Origin: Mesostigma viride | Taxonomy: Eukaryota; Streptophyta; Mesostigmatophyceae; Mesostigmatales; Mesostigmataceae | Assembly: GCA_009746045.1 (NCBI GenBank) | Contig: RPFO01000085.1 | Location: 620,439-684,438 of the forward strand | Direction of reading: 5' to 3' | Length of the DNA: 64,000 bases | In this document: piece after piece, positions 44,005 through 57,262 of the stretch | Layout: each line of letters begins with the position of its first letter | Position numbering within the stretch: the first letter of the stretch is position 1 | The notes under the pieces: model-generated | Told to the model about the DNA's origin: nothing | The model's input: only the letters and a program-made list of their open reading frames with translations | The model's database searches: none | Made by a program: the position numbers and the translations under genes

Positions 44005-44978
44005 TTAATTAATTAATTAGTAGACACGTGACTGCGTCACGTGAGCATAAGTCCTCAGTGGGAGGGGAATGACATGGGATGGAATGGATGGTGTAAGCTA
44101 TCTAGGTCCTAGTTACAGGGGTGTGGGCACCACGGCCCGAATCGCTATGAATGCCATACTCGGTCACACGCGGAGCCACCACAGACTTGGGGGTGGTCTC
44201 CTTCATCACTACTTGCCATCCATCTATCCTTGCGTACCATCTGCCTCCATATTACAGACAAACCAGGACGCTGCCCGGGTGTGAGCCCGTAACGTCTAGT
44301 GTAGCACATGTCCATGCCGAGTCTATCACGAAAAGTCCACGGGTGGCGGCCCTGCCGCGCGCGGTCTGGGGCACGCCAGGTGAGGACATATCGCCCAGGC
44401 TGGGCGGGCTTGGTGCCAGCTAGTCTATCTGATGTGTCTACCTGATCTGTGCGGGCCAGGTGCCCGGCTAGGCCCAGGCGCCTGTGCCTAATAATGTGGG
44501 AAACTATAGGGCAAATCAGCGTACAAATCCTCATTACTAATGTGCAAACCAAAGGGGATGTTAAGGGCCTGAGGGGTGGGCGATGTGTCCTCACCTGGCG
44601 TGCCCCAGGCCGCGCGCGGCAGGGCCGCCACCCGTGGACTTTTCGTGATAGACTCGGCAATTGGACATGTGCTACACTAGACGTTACGGGCTCACACCCT
44701 GGCATGCAGCCTCCTGGTTTGTCTATAATATGGCTCCAGGCAGATGGTACGCAAGGATAGATGGCAAGTAGTGATGAAGGAGACCACCCCCAAGTCTGTG
44801 GGGGCTCCGCGTGTGACCGCGTATGGCATTCATAGCGATTCGGGCCGTGGTGCCCGCAACCCTGTAACTAGGACCTAGATAGCTTACACCATCCATTCCA
44901 TCCCATGTTCCCCTCCCACTGAGGACTTATGCTCACGTGACGCAGTCACGTGTCTGTTAATTAATTAATTTTAATTAA
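44005..44978. mobile_element. TTAA-flanked foldback element with arms near 400 bp
   Basis: The left arm (about 44019-44400) and right arm (about 44575-44957) are inverted copies with few differences, separated by a spacer of about 175 bp. Both ends carry the palindrome CACGTGACTGCGTCACGTG and abut (TTAA)n tracts (44005-44020 and 44956-44978). No transposase frame is present, so it is non-autonomous. TTAA target duplication is typical of piggyBac-like elements, but low-complexity TTAA tracts make the exact duplication uncertain. The transcript would be a very long hairpin. Confidence 0.88.
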
Positions 44979-45185
44979 CGCTCCCAACTATAACCCAACA
45001 CAATCAACTAGCCACCCAAGGTCCAAGGCGTACGTATGTCAACCGCGACTTGCGAGTCCACCCCAAACCGTGTACATAGGCCGGGTTCACCAGCACCACG
45101 CCGAGTGTGAGGCTCCCCTAATTGCCTGGCACAGAGGCTTGTCGGGAGGGACGGCACTAGGCAGGGCAAGCGTAGGAAATAATAT

Positions 45186-47560
45186 TCACACCAAGGACAA
45201 AGGATGACCAACCAAGTACTGGCCAGGCCCAGAGGGCGACTCTACATACCGGAGGGACAACACCCTCAGGTCGGGCCTAAGGCCCTCTATCAACTTGCCA
45301 TCTGTCTGAAAGGTACCGCGCGTGGCCATCAGAACATCCAGGTAGGCGTGGTAATGAGCTACATCATCTGCATTGCCATGACGATCGATGATTCTACCGT
45401 GAGGAACACATCGGCCCAGACACCATCTGGAAACAGGAAGGCCCAGTAGTACCGGTGCTGCGTGAGGACGACCTGGCCGCGAGCCCAGTCGAGGAAGCCG
45501 CAGGCAAACAAACGGAGGAAAGGCTCTGCGGCCAGCATGCACAGAGCCCGAAGGAACAGGCGATGGCGGGACATGACCCGCGAACGCATACCCGTCGGAA
45601 AGAACAGGTCGAGCAGAGGCTCCACGTTGGCCGGCCACAGGCGCGCACATGCCGGCCGGCTCTCTCGAGCACGCCACCGCCGTGCACACTGACGCGACCC
45701 AAAGGTGTCCAGGTACTCAGATCGCCCGAGGAGGAGAGTGCCCACGGACATCCAGGCCCTGGCCTGGCAAAGGCGCCGGACGACGGACATCCCACTCCAA
45801 GGCAGGCTGAAGACGGCGTGTAAGTCTCACCAGGCTCGGCGGCACACTCCACGTAGATCGCATCGGAGGCCATGATGCCCAACGGCGGCGGGTATGCCCA
45901 CTGCACCCCGCAGTAAGTGAAGATGGGGTCATTGTGGCGCCGGGCCCAGCGGTACAACACGCGCCGAACCAGCACCTCTCCCTGCATGGAAAATGGGGTC
46001 GGCCAAAATGACCCTGTCAAAAGGAGGACGGTCGGTCTCCAGGGGCAGGTTCCTATCCCGAGGCGCACTGCACATCTGGGATCGAGTAGCCATAGTAGGA
46101 CATGGGTGTCAAGGAAATCTCAGGCGCTTCCCGAGGAAGGTCGCACGCGCCACACGCCGCAGCCGACATACCCTGGCCCACGACAGCACTGAGAGTCCGC
46201 CGACGGAGGCATGCAATGGGCGACCGAAGGCGCGCGGTCCCTCTCACCACGGGCCAACTCCTGAAGCGAGTCGCCCACACGCTGTCGACGCAGGTCAGCC
46301 TCACTGACCCGCCCGAGGAGCAGCGACCACCGCAGACAGAAGACGTGGCCCCATGCTGGAGGCGCGAACAGGAACAGATCGAGCTGCCGGCGCAGTAGAC
46401 GACGAAGCGCCCGTCGACCGGGGTCCCTGGGACCGACGGACCCGCCGGAGAGGGGGCCTCAGTTGGAGGCACACCCGAAGGCCACATGTTCATCGAAGGC
46501 TCTAGCTGCATGGAGGAGGACGACCGCCGGGGTAGGACTGGTTACCATCGAGGCTCCAGTCAGGAACAGGCACACGCTCAGGCGGCCCACCTTCCCACAG
46601 CGTCGGAAGACCACTGGTGTCGCCGAATGAAACCCCGCGACGGTGGAACCGGGCCCCGTGTCGGTCCAGGCGCGGGCGCCGACACTGCCGACTCACCCGT
46701 AGCCGGAGGCTGGGCGCGCGGAGGCGCCGACTGGTCGCGCACAGCCGGCGTAACAACCGCGTGTGACGGAGCGACAGCAGCGCGAGACGGCGCGACCTCG
46801 TCGCGCACAGGCACGGCGGCGGCGCGCAGGGGCGCAACCTCGTCGCGCAAAGCGCCGCGACAACAGAAGCGGAAACAGCCACAGGCACAGAGGAGGAGGG
46901 ACCCATGTGCACCCGAAGGCGCCTGCGCAGCTGCAAATGCCCCAAACGCAGCTACTAGCTAGTGCATATGACTGAATCTGCGCCTGCATCACAGTCTGAC
47001 ACGGTGACGGCCAGGCTATAGCCGCCGCCGGATCTACCATGCACCGAAGGGGTAGGAAGAGGATCGGCCGACACACCCCTCAACAACGCCGGCGACGAAG
47101 GGACTGGCGAGGGGGCCGACCTATTATATCCTTAGACACCGAAGAGGCGGTAACTGAGGCGTGGGGTATGCACCGCCGGATGCATGTATGGTACGTCCAC
47201 CGGCGTGCATGCCCTCAGAGGAGAAGGATAAGCGGAAGGAAGGACCTGAGCTGACTGATCGGCTATCTCCATGAACTCTACTGCCCTGAGGAGGTCACAA
47301 GGGTCATCGTCCAGCTCAGCATCCCCCTCGGCCGGAAGCCAGTAGAAAATATCCATGAGGCGCGCGCGCTCCACAGGGGTAGTATAGAGGTACGAAAAAA
47401 TACGAGGACCCTGAAGCACAGCCTCTATCTGGACCAGCGCCGGACAACGAGGCCCACACCCAAGGATGCAGTGCCCGGCATCATCAAAGCTATGGACAAC
47501 TAGACATTGATCCAGAGGGTCCGGTCCATATCATGAGACGCCAAACAGGCTGCGCTGTCC
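45186..47560 (-). pseudogene. Unidentified frame-shifted minus-strand coding relic
   Basis: Protein-like segments follow one another on changing minus frames. They include VHSFDDAGHCILGCGPRCP then IFSYLYTTPVERARLMDIFY (about 47.5-47.2 kb), a low-complexity stretch with repeated VRDEVAP/RAAV (about 46.85-46.6), LDLFLFAPPAWGHVFCLRW (about 46.35), LTPMSYYGYSIPDVQ (about 46.1), RVLYRWARRHNDPIFTYCGV (about 45.95) and LFFPTGMRSRVMSRHRLFLR (about 45.6). Composition and length suggest one former gene of about 700 codons or more, broken by several shifts. I do not recognise the family. A mobile-element origin is likely from context (inference). Confidence 0.5.
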
Positions 47561-48404
47561 GAACTAGGGCCGCACGGTCCGCAGGCAGGGCCGAGTGTAC
47601 GTGGCCACCCGTGTAACAGCTCCGGGCGACCCAGCGGCCGGGGAGCACTCTTGTCGAATATCTAGCGGTGTTTCTCTACTTTCGTCACTTAAATTATAAC
47701 GCATTATGCGGGGAAATTTGACGCCATCAGCTACGTGTTTATTTACACGACTTGTTGTTGGGTTTGCGCCCACAGGTCGTTAAGTGATTTAATATTATAT
47801 ACAATGTTTGAGTGTACAAAATAAACTGAAATCCGAATGATGTCGGGCTCGGATTACAGCGAGCGTTACCTGTCAGCACCGTTTCAGGTGCCGTAATTTA
47901 CCTGCTCTCTTCGGATCAGATCAGGTCCGCAGTTTGTGGTGCCGCCTTGGAGGCCGGCGATAGGACTTTGAGCCTATCAGACCACTGACACAATGTACCA
48001 TGATGTGCCGGACATAGATTACAGGCTGCAAAGTCGCTATTATTATTATCTAGTGTTCTTTCCGTCACGTAGCGGCGCTAAACTGCAGAGCCATCAGATG
48101 TACATCAACGGTGCATAATGCATAAGCCGCCACTACTTTGTTGTGTGCTTAGAGCTGTTTGCTTGCTACCCGTGTTTGGTCCGACCCAGTGTTAGTCGTT
48201 CTGACCTTGCCCAGTGTTGGCATTGACCTCATTTGCCCTGGCCCAATGTTGGCTATGGTCGACTGCGCCCTGCGTTGGCCGCACCGTGTTTTCCACTCTC
48301 AGTAAACGTATTTTCATACAAAAGTCTTTTCCATACTACACTCGTGCAATATCTGGGTCATAAAAGGCAAAAGATCTTTCCTCCGAGCCCCGGTTTCTGA
48401 CATG
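47561..48404. other. Possible LTR of the truncated Copia element; no gene
   Basis: AT-rich, gene-free sequence directly upstream of a primer-binding-site-like sequence at about 48406. If that site is right, the preceding several hundred bases ending in TTTCTGACA are the 5' LTR. The left LTR edge could not be placed, because no second copy is in the window. Confidence 0.4.
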
Positions 48405-49040
48405 GTATCGAGTAGCAAGTGATGCCCATGAACCCATATTTCCCAATTCCCAACGACCGCAACCTGAGATCTGGAATTGAACTTTTTCAATTTCCCGAGG
48501 AATCTTGCCCAGATTACCTCGCAAGAGCAGATCTGCTTTTTGCTCAAGTTTCAGACATCTTCCCGGGCGTGTTTCCTGAATCAGCCTATACTGTCGCTGG
48601 CTCCTGCGTGGCTTTCGACAAGATTTTTTCCACTGCATGTGTGTGGTTCCGGATTCCACTTTTTTCAATCAGAAATTTACGAAACCTGGTCGACGACAAC
48701 GCAGTAACGCTGAGCAGACTAAAGCACACTTTACTTCAAATTACAAATCTTCAACGCAGTCAACGAGATGTCGGGAGGTGCGCCAGCTGTGGCACGAGAA
48801 GTCAAGGAGGGCACCATTCTTAGTGCTCTCAAGAATCTCAACTTCGATGGGAGCGACCCCAAGAAGTTCACCGGATTTCGAATCAAGGTGGAATGGCGAT
48901 TCGATGCTCTTGGATACTCCAATGTGCTCACCGGCAAGGATCCGATCGTGGTCAAGCAGCAAAAAGTTGGATATGCTGCTCTGATTGCTGGCCTCGACGG
49001 CAACGCCCTACTTCACGCCGCGACGGCTCCAATTGTTTAA
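48405..49040 (+). mobile_element. 5' fragment of a Copia-type LTR retrotransposon
   Basis: TGGTATCGAG at about 48406 resembles the initiator-Met-tRNA primer binding site usual in Copia elements. A Gag frame starts at ATG 48768 (MSGGAPAVAREVKEGTILSA), with the typical early Gag pattern LNFDGSDPKKFTGFRIKVEW. It ends at 49040, where unrelated sequence begins. No zinc knuckle, integrase or RT of this copy remains. Confidence 0.65.
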
Positions 49041-49615
49041 CAAATATACATACATGCATGAGGCATGGACGGTGCTGGTGGACGTCTATGGGCATGATGA
49101 AACAACCTAGCTCCACCCATCAAGCTGTAACGTTGGAGGAACTTCTAGTTGTGAAATGGACAATGTGGGAAATGAGCAACTCAATAAGGAACGAGGAATG
49201 TATTATGTAATAATACAATACGTAGTGAGCTCAGAATGCGGGGAACTGCAAATGAAACTGCTCGGTGCATGTGGTGGCACTCCCCAATGCTACGCCAATA
49301 TGCCTATGGCAACGCCGACTAGCAGCGACGTCGGACCAGTGGACAACTGTACACTGCAATGCCATGCGACCACGTCACCTGCATAAACTAAACCCGGCCC
49401 GTCAGAACCGGATACCCCGGCTCTGGCGGGTCGAGCTAGAGACTAGGCACAGTCTGGCACTAACTAGCTGCACAACAGTTCACATGACACCTCAGTACCG
49501 TACGTGATACTGTACAGTACTGATCGAGGTGTGCCGCTCAGCCGCGGTAGGCAATACGCGGCACGCAGGCCGGAAATCCGTGTATGTGTCAGCCTAAGCA
49601 TCTCATCGACTCCCA

Positions 49616-52600
49616 TTATGTTTTCCTTTCAGGTTGAAGGCTAGCAACTTCAAGCCTGAACTGCCCATCTAGTAGGAGACTGACTCCAAGCTGACTGTCA
49701 GATGAGCTGAGCAACTGACACCCATACTGCAACATCTGGACTGAAAAAGAAAATGGGCCCCAGAACTCGTGCAATACTTCTGGTGGCGTCCAGTTTAACT
49801 CAACTGACCCGGGGAGTTCCTCCTCCTCGCGAGTCCATAATGGAGAACCACGGCGCGGCTGCATGCCTATCCAGGGAGTGCTCACCAGCAAAGAGTGCCT
49901 CTTTTAAAAAAAAATACAAGGGTATGCCTTTTAAGAGGTCCCATGTTGTCCCATCATCACCGCCCACTCAAGAACCTTGTAACCCAGGCTGGCTGGGGGA
50001 ACTGAGCTCAGGTCACCTGCAACCTGAGTGGTGACAGTAGCCAGGTTTATTTAACCCTGAACTGTCCACGTTGCACTGAACAACGTGACAGGACAGGCCA
50101 CCTCTGCACTGAACAGCGGCACTGGCTGAAGTCCTGGGGACAGGTGACAGGAATACTGCATCCTGTACCTGGGCTAGCTGCCAAATTGCAGTTATTGCAC
50201 TGAACAAATTATGTAGCAGCACCCATGCCCATACTGCACTGAACAGTGAGGCCAGGTGTCCCAGGGAACCCCCAGTGAACTGGGGCCCTAAGAGACAGCC
50301 TGTCACTAGGGAGGTATGAGTACCCTCCACTTGAATGGGTGGCACCTGAGCACTGAACTCAGGGCCCTTCCACCAAGGCACACAACTTTAACCCAATGGA
50401 AAAGAGAACATGACACAACCACTACTCACCTGGGAAGGTGAGCAGGACGAAATTCCATGGTGTTGAAAAAATCAAAGAGACTTTATTGGCAAAGGGCAAA
50501 CATGGCTCAAAATACAGGCTCCTCCAGACAACCATTACAAGGAACACGACCTCCCCGGCCCCTCAGGATTGCCCAAAGGGCGCTGGGTGCCTACATAGGT
50601 ACCCCCGGCTGACAGGGGTCGGCTAGGCGTCCCCCCGAAGGGGCAGGGTTGCCTGCTTGCCATACGGGTTCATCACTGAGGTGGTAGAGCAGCTGATATT
50701 GATCAGCTGCCAGCTGGGGCACTTTTGTAAGCGCATCAGCTGCGTTGTGCTTGTCTTCCACGTGACGTGTAGACTCCCAGTAAGTGGATTCCTGTTTGAG
50801 GACCACCCAGTCAAGATCAGTGACACTGCACAGTGCACGGCATAGGGGTTAGCAAGGAAGCTGAGGACTGACTGACTGTCAGTGAGCAGATGTGAGACCA
50901 CTCCAGCCCTGCTACCTGCTTGCGTCTGCAACCAAGCCAGCACCTGATTCAGATATCTTGCATGGAGCACTGCTGACACCACTGCCCTGCACTCGATCAG
51001 CAGCATTGCTGCTAACAGCCTTGCGTCTATGCAGCCTGCTGTACCATGAAATGAGGGATAAGCTGGGTGCATCATCGTTGTGCACAAAATACAGGCCTGC
51101 CTCCCTTGCTTGCAACTTCTTAATCCGCCTGGACTCCATGGAACTATCCATCATAGCTTGGATGTGCATGGTCTTATGGAGGTCCAAGGAGTGCAAGATA
51201 AGGGGACGGCCTTCCTGCAAAGTTTTGGTGATGGCTTTGTGGCCAACTTGCATCAACACATCATCATCAACTCTGCTAACCACAGCCAGGTGAGGTGCAC
51301 AAGTGGAACACAACCACCCTATAGTGTTACGTCCAAGCCTGTTTATTTAGGGTTCGTTAGTAGACATATTGGCCGTAACAATATACTGTCGTCAGATTTG
51401 TGTAGCTAGTTACGCACCCTTTTTCCAAGGGGTTGGACTACGTTGCTTTTAGTAATAGCACATTCTGTGTAGGTCAGGGCCCGGCGCTGTGGTGTAGCGC
51501 CGGCTAGCTAGGCCGAGCCACGTGGTGGGCTGAGCCTTAGTCTAGAGCATTTTCCAGTGTACGCCCATTCGTAGCTAGTCCGGTGGCTTTCAGGTTTACA
51601 ACACATTCCAGTGTTTTATCATTCGTGGCTAGTCGGGAGGGTGGCCGGTTTCAACCCACTGCTATTCCGAAACAGTCCACAATCGGGAGTGTTGTTATTG
51701 GGCCGGTTGTTGGTCGATCATCTATGCATCATGCATGCCCACGTTGTGCATCGATCGCCTTCCAACGTGCACGATGGCGGGCATATAGGTGTTGGTGTTT
51801 TATTTACCTAATCTCTCTCGGTTAATTGCAATCAATGGCATTAATTAAACTCGTGCTCCCGTTGGGGAGTCACGGGGCACCGAAGTGCTTTTAATCCCTG
51901 TGTGTGCACTACAGGAGAAAGGGCAGAGACCCCCAGTCTCCTTCATGCCAAAGGCATGCCACAGCTGCATTCGGGCGCGCTAGCTAAACGGACACGCTAA
52001 CGATCCGGCAGTCTGTGGGTGCAATAAGACCCATGTGAGCATATCATAGCAAGGAGCGTGGGCAAGTAATCTGAACATAGCCAGGGCGTAGCATGGCTGT
52101 ACTAGGACTAGGCTAAGACTAATCAATGGCATAACTGTGACTCACGTCTACTTTCCGAGGGGGCAACGCCCGCGGACTAGGATTTAACATGGATTCCGGT
52201 TCTGGGCGATAAAAGCTACAATGATGTCAATATCCGGATGCAGAACGCCGTGATATTTGTATGAGTATTCCGTTCCAGGGACACGAGTTCTGATTAGTCC
52301 AGCAAGCCGACCATCGTCCACGTACGACATTCAGTTGTGGATCAGGTGTAGGTCTTTCGCAGCCGGCAGTCCACCGGATGTAAAACCTAGCCTGCCTCTA
52401 ATGGTGGGGCAGTTACAAGGTTTTATTTTGGTTTGCAAGACCTCCAGGCAGCTGTGCATGTAATCTGTGGGGGAATATAATGTAATGCACACACCCACTG
52501 GCCTTCATGCTGCTGGAGATGTAACATTGTGCCACAAATTTTTGTAGCAGTGGTGCCCAGCTCTACTTGCTTGCCAATTTCAAAGTGTTTTGACACGCAC

Positions 52601-54440
52601 TTGCTGAATGAAATCATCTACAGCACGCCTTGGCCCAGCAATCAGCTGATCATCCCCATGCCACACAAACATAAGCATATGCCATGAGGGTACGTGAGGG
52701 ACCACCATGCAAAGAAGCAAGGGCCGGTCTATATGTCATCATATTTAGCTCTCATCGGCACTGCCTGAGCTGACATCCTGATGATACGAGGGGCTGACTG
52801 TAGCCCTTCAACACCTATGTTAGCTTTCAGGAACTGCTGAGGGATATGTTTTGCCCAGACTCTGGGAGTGGAGACTACATACACCTGACCATGCCACACT
52901 TGTTGTGCTACATACATATCTCAGGTGAGCCTTTCAAGAAAGCCCTTTTAATGTCTGTAGCCTTGCATACATAATCTGATTGATGTGACCCACAAAGACA
53001 GACTGTCAGCAATATTTTAAAAGAGGTTTGCTGAATGCCTGGCGTGTACAACTCTGCTTCTGTCAGATCAGTGGTCCCCTTGAACTCTGTCACACAAGGT
53101 CTGGCATGAAAAATGACTGACCCATCTGCTGCTGGCTTATGTTTACACAAAACTTCAGGCGCACGAGTGCTTGCACCCTGCAGGCTTTTTGTCAATGGGA
53201 GTAACAGGTGGAGTGTGATAGGGACTAAGTGGATCTGGAACAACCCATTCTTCCATGGCCTTATTGAAGGCCTCCACCCATTTAAGGAAACCTATGTGTG
53301 CGACAGTCTTGCTCTATCTGTTCATAAGAAAGGGGAGACATTTTTGCCACATCATGTTTGCCCAACCCAAATGAGGAAGGATGAAAGTTTTTTATTATGG
53401 ATCAAATCTGCCACACAGGGTTCTTGTCCTGGAACATGCTCAGGGGTAGCAAATTTCGCAGAATTAAGCAACATTGGTGTGAAGGAGGGTTTGAAGGGGA
53501 ATTTTGAAATGAGTCAGAGCCACACCACCCAGGTCCTGGATGGCCAGTCTATCACTGGAAATAATGACACCAGGGTATGAGAGAAAAGGGTCACCCAACA
53601 AAGCATTACCTTTATAGCCTTCCACTACCTGAAAGGGAGTTGGGATACCAAGTATAGTCAGCATTACCTGACCTTGTACCTTTAGTAGTGAGGACTGCCC
53701 TGAGAAATCAGCCACTTAATTGTTGCCATGGGGAAGGTTCTAAAGGCAAGTGGGGCACTGCCAGGGCACTGATGATGCTGACCTGGGCTTGTGTGTCCAC
53801 AGCAACCATGAATGGGCTATAGTCATTCTGCCCAACCTTATACCCACCTTAGTTGATCCTGCAGCAGTTTGAGCTTTGGCTCTATGTGCTGATTGTAAAA
53901 TGCGGACAGCTTCTGCTAGACTGCGTTTGGAGCAGCTAGTGGCTGAGCTACAGTAATTCCACAATTGAAGGGGTGATGGGTTGCTGATCACCTTCTTTGC
54001 CAAAATGACCCTCTGCTGCATGCATGCAGGGGGCCAAACCTGCAGTGACTGCCTGCAATCATCAAGGGTGACCTGGGTGTCACAGGGGTTGTGGCTATCA
54101 CACTCACCAGTGGGTGTTCCAAACAGCCACTCATTGGGCAACGCTGGGATGCCAGCTAGGCAATTGTACAGGGCTGTGGGCCAACAGCTCTTCCTCCTCT
54201 GCCACGTCTGACACAGTTGGAAAATACAATTTCATCATCATTGTGAGGTGAACACCTGTGTGCTTTACCCGTGTCATTGTGTTTAACATGCAGCTGCACT
54301 GTCCTGCCAGTGGACCGTGTTAAATGTTAGGATGGTGGCTGGCCCATACTAGGTGCCCACCTTTCCTAGTCCCGACTCTGTGTAGAAGAGGACACGATCC
54401 CCTTCTCTGAAGGTGGGACGAGGATGCTTGGCATCGATCC
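49616..54440 (-). pseudogene. Broken minus-strand Copia pol (integrase end, protease-like, RT, RNase H)
   Basis: On the minus strand from right to left: integrase C-terminal end (FREGDRVLFYTESGLGKVG, about 54.4 kb), a retropepsin-like segment (VAVDTQAQVSIIS about 53.8 kb, then YKGNALLGDPFL about 53.6 kb), RT (EFKGTTDLTEAELYTPG, ATDIKRAFLKG, about 53.1-52.9 kb; HGDDQLIAGP about 52.65 kb) and RNase H (AMMDSSMESRRIKKLQAREA about 51.15 kb; HNAADALTK about 50.75 kb). Frames change many times, and between about 51.32 and 52.44 kb unrelated sequence interrupts RT/RNase H. It is related to the pol in the 54.5-63.7 kb element but clearly diverged. Positions 49.6-50.6 kb would be its 3' untranslated part. 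Confidence 0.8.
51324..52440. mobile_element. Insertion of about 1.1 kb within the broken Copia pol
   Basis: Coding similarity to the sister element stops at about 52.44 kb (RT) and resumes at about 51.31 kb (RNase H) on the minus strand. The inserted sequence starts with TGTTACGTCC, which looks like an LTR start, and has no open frame with a known domain. A solo LTR is the simplest reading. The right edge and a target duplication were not found. Confidence 0.45.
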
Positions 54441-54518
54441 TTGACAGCTAACCTCCTAGCTATAGCTATCTGTGCTCGCTGTGCCTTATATAGATAGGGC
54501 TAATGCCTCAGATGGATA

Positions 54519-55134
54519 AGTTAACGTAAAGGATTTACGTTAGATGGATAGAGATTGTTACGCTCTTTCCAGCGGCACCTTGAATGCCTCATTTGGTTAA
54601 GGAACGTAAAAGTTATGACGTTTCCTAGGCTGTGCCGACAGTACCCGGCGCGCCACTGTGGGCGCGTACGGACACAGGATGTACAAGTGTCACTTTGATA
54701 GTCCGCAGGACGTTGACAGGACTTGTACAGGACTTGATGGTCAATTGATAGGTAGGCGTGCTGTAGCGCGCCAGGACCTATGAGACAATTGATGCTGACT
54801 AGTGTACGGATAGGTCCACAGGACTAGCCGTATGGACAATTGATAGATCTGCGCGCCAAAGGCGTGCCAGAGTCTGTGTAATCAATTGATTGACAGTTCA
54901 GCTGTGACAGTGCAGCTGAATACTTGGACGCGTCCCTAACAACCTATATGAGTGACTTGGTCACACCGGGACGCTAGTTCTTGCGTGCACGTTCTCTTGG
55001 CACTGCGACCCTGTCGTCTGTGCTGCGTGCAGTCTTGGAAGTGACGTGACTTACGTCTGTGTTTCCTGTTATTAATAAAGGCAACTTCCTGCAAGAACCA
55101 TGGCGGAATTCGTGGCATTCACTCTCATACAACT
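54519..55134 (+). repeat. 5' LTR
   Basis: 616 bases matching 63042-63662 with few differences. It contains CAATTGAT repeats and, near its end, ATTAATAAAGG, which could serve as a poly(A) signal. High identity to the 3' LTR implies a fairly recent insertion even though the internal frames are damaged. Confidence 0.9.
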
Positions 55135-55155
55135 CGTATTACACGCTCTTCAAAT

Positions 55156-55860
55156 ATGCCAAATTCTGAAGAATTCCGGATTCCCGGCGATGAGGAAATA
55201 GCCGCTCCGCCGGCTGGTCCTTTCAAGACCGGCTGCGCCGTCGTGGCAGCAATTGCTCGACGAAGTCACGATTCGCTCGACGAGCTTCATCGTCAGCAGC
55301 GCGCAGCTCACCATTGCTCGGGGATAACCCCGAGGACCCCGATTTGCCAGCACTGGTGCCGGCTATCGCGCACTGTTGGACCAGATTCGCAACATTTTAT
55401 CGACATTTACGGTCCAGGTGCGGGGAGGTTTGCGGTCGGTGACCGAAGTCACGACTGCCATTGAGGAGTTGGACAACGCCTCTCTTCACTCACCGGTTAC
55501 CAGAGAAACCTGCAAAACTGGGCATCGCTACGCACGGGGGGCGCGCCGGCGGTGTCGACAAATTTGTTTCAAGATCTCGCGTTGCTATCGCTGCTCACAC
55601 GCGGCGTACGCAGTCGCGAGCGCCAGGTTTTAATTAACCTGGTGGCATTTCTCGCATCTGTGCGAGAGTGGATTCCCGCGGGGTGGGAATTGTTGACGAT
55701 CTTTACACATCCTCTGCGCCTCGTCGCGCGTCGGCGCGTCGCAACTTACGCGGCGGGGAGCACACCGGTTTTAATACATACCGGTGCAGGTCCGGAGCTG
55801 GATATGGAGGATCGTGAGTTCGTATACACGTACTGCGACTTCAGGGGCCTTGACTACTAG
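55156..55860 (+). pseudogene. Gag-like relic next to the 5' LTR
   Basis: It begins at ATG 55156 (MPNSEEFRIPGDEEIAAPPA), 21 bases past the LTR. The reading then moves between frames (RALLDQIRNILSTF about 55.38 kb; RERQVLINLVAFLASVREW about 55.63 kb) and ends FRGLDY-stop at 55860. It is helical and charged, without a recognisable domain. The Gag role is inferred from position. Confidence 0.5.
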
Positions 55861-56209
55861 TCGGCCTAATTTTCTTTCAGTACTCGTCGACATTTTTTGT
55901 CGAATTTTCAGCGGCAATTCGCGGGGGCGGCAGCGACACCGGCGCAGGCGGCAGTGGCGACAATTTTGTACATATTTTCTGCTGCTTTGCTGAGGTGTTT
56001 TTGAATAGCTTGTAGTGCAGAATGGCAGAGGGCGCCGTAGCAAGGGTGCCCCAGCCAGTGGGAATAATGGTGGTGCTGGTAGTGGAACCGCTCACGTAGA
56101 TGACGTGGGGTTACCGGAGAGATTACCAACCTTCCTCACAATAATAATAATGCACAAGCTGTTCATGGTTTGATCTCACTACCCAGGGTTTTTTAATTGT
56201 CAATCAACT

Positions 56210-57122
56210 GCAACCTGTAACCTCAGACTCAAGCCTAAGCAGGCTGAAGAGTTTGTGGAGGGGCTAGAGGGTTTCCAGTTTGTACGGTGGTACAAACTAT
56301 TACCAATCTGGATAGGTAGCAGACTTTTGGCAAGTGTACTGATCAGATTAAGGACCTACCAGGGAGTGCAAGAAGGCCAACAAGGCCTGGGCACTACGTG
56401 GCTGAGCTGAAGGAGCTGCTGGAGGATCAGAGGAAGAAAGTGGGGATCCATTGGCAGGATAAATACCAGGGTGGGAGGTCAAGGGGGACCTGATCCAGAA
56501 CTTCCAACTATTGTAAATGGTTGAGGAGGGCAGGGCTCACGGCTTTAATGTCGCTGATAACATAGCCCTAACCAACTGGCTCAAGGTTTCTGGGCTGGAT
56601 AAGGCGACACGTGGCTCCTTAAAGGTCATGTGTGCCCCACACTCAACCCTCAAGGCCTACAAGGTCATAATCAAACAAGCACTCGAGGCAGAGGAGCTGT
56701 TTGAGGGTGGAGTGCCAGCAGTGAAGGCTACCCAGGCAGGTGGGCGTACCCAGGGTGGCTCCAAGACGTCTGAGGCTGACCGAAGCCAAGGAGGGCGTAG
56801 GGGCAACCATAACAAGCGCAAGGGAGATCATTCACCTGATTCTGACAGGAGGTCACACTCCAAGTCGGTGTTCAGGCGGGTGGGTGGTCAGCCCAAGCAG
56901 GGCAACGCGTCTGACAACGGGGGCAGTGGCCAGGGCAAGTCCAAGATACAATGCTACCTGTGCAAGGGGTGGGGGCACATCAAGAAGGAGTGTCCCAGCT
57001 TCAAGAAGTCCCAGGGCCAGGGCAGCAACAAGAATAACAACAACAACAAGAAGAACAACAACAAGTCCCAGGCAGGCCAGCCTTCAAAGGGCAGTCAGCA
57101 AGAAGACAACAAGGAGCAGTGA
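56210..57122 (+). pseudogene. Copia Gag with CCHC zinc knuckle
   Basis: The 5' part is frame-shifted (LRLKPKQAEEFVEGLEG about 56.23 kb). An intact stretch from ATG 56517 encodes 201 residues. These include a basic Gly/Ser-rich linker, then CYLCKGWGHIKKEC (a CCHC knuckle binding nucleic acid) and an Asn/Lys-rich tail. It ends at TGA 57120-57122. Confidence 0.82.
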
Positions 57123-57262
57123 CTGTCTGAGGCAACCCCTACACACCTTAATTCACCCAAGGGGGAGGCCAGGTGCTCCAATGCAGATTTTATATCTGGG
57201 CAACAAGAGGGTGATCTCCAGGTTCAGGTGGCCCCAGGTCACCTGGAGAGGTACAGGTTCCT

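Noticed and set aside
54936-55118. 60-codon minus-strand frame present twice (also near 63.5 kb)
   Set aside because: It lies within the LTRs and is duplicated only because the LTR is; it has no coding features.
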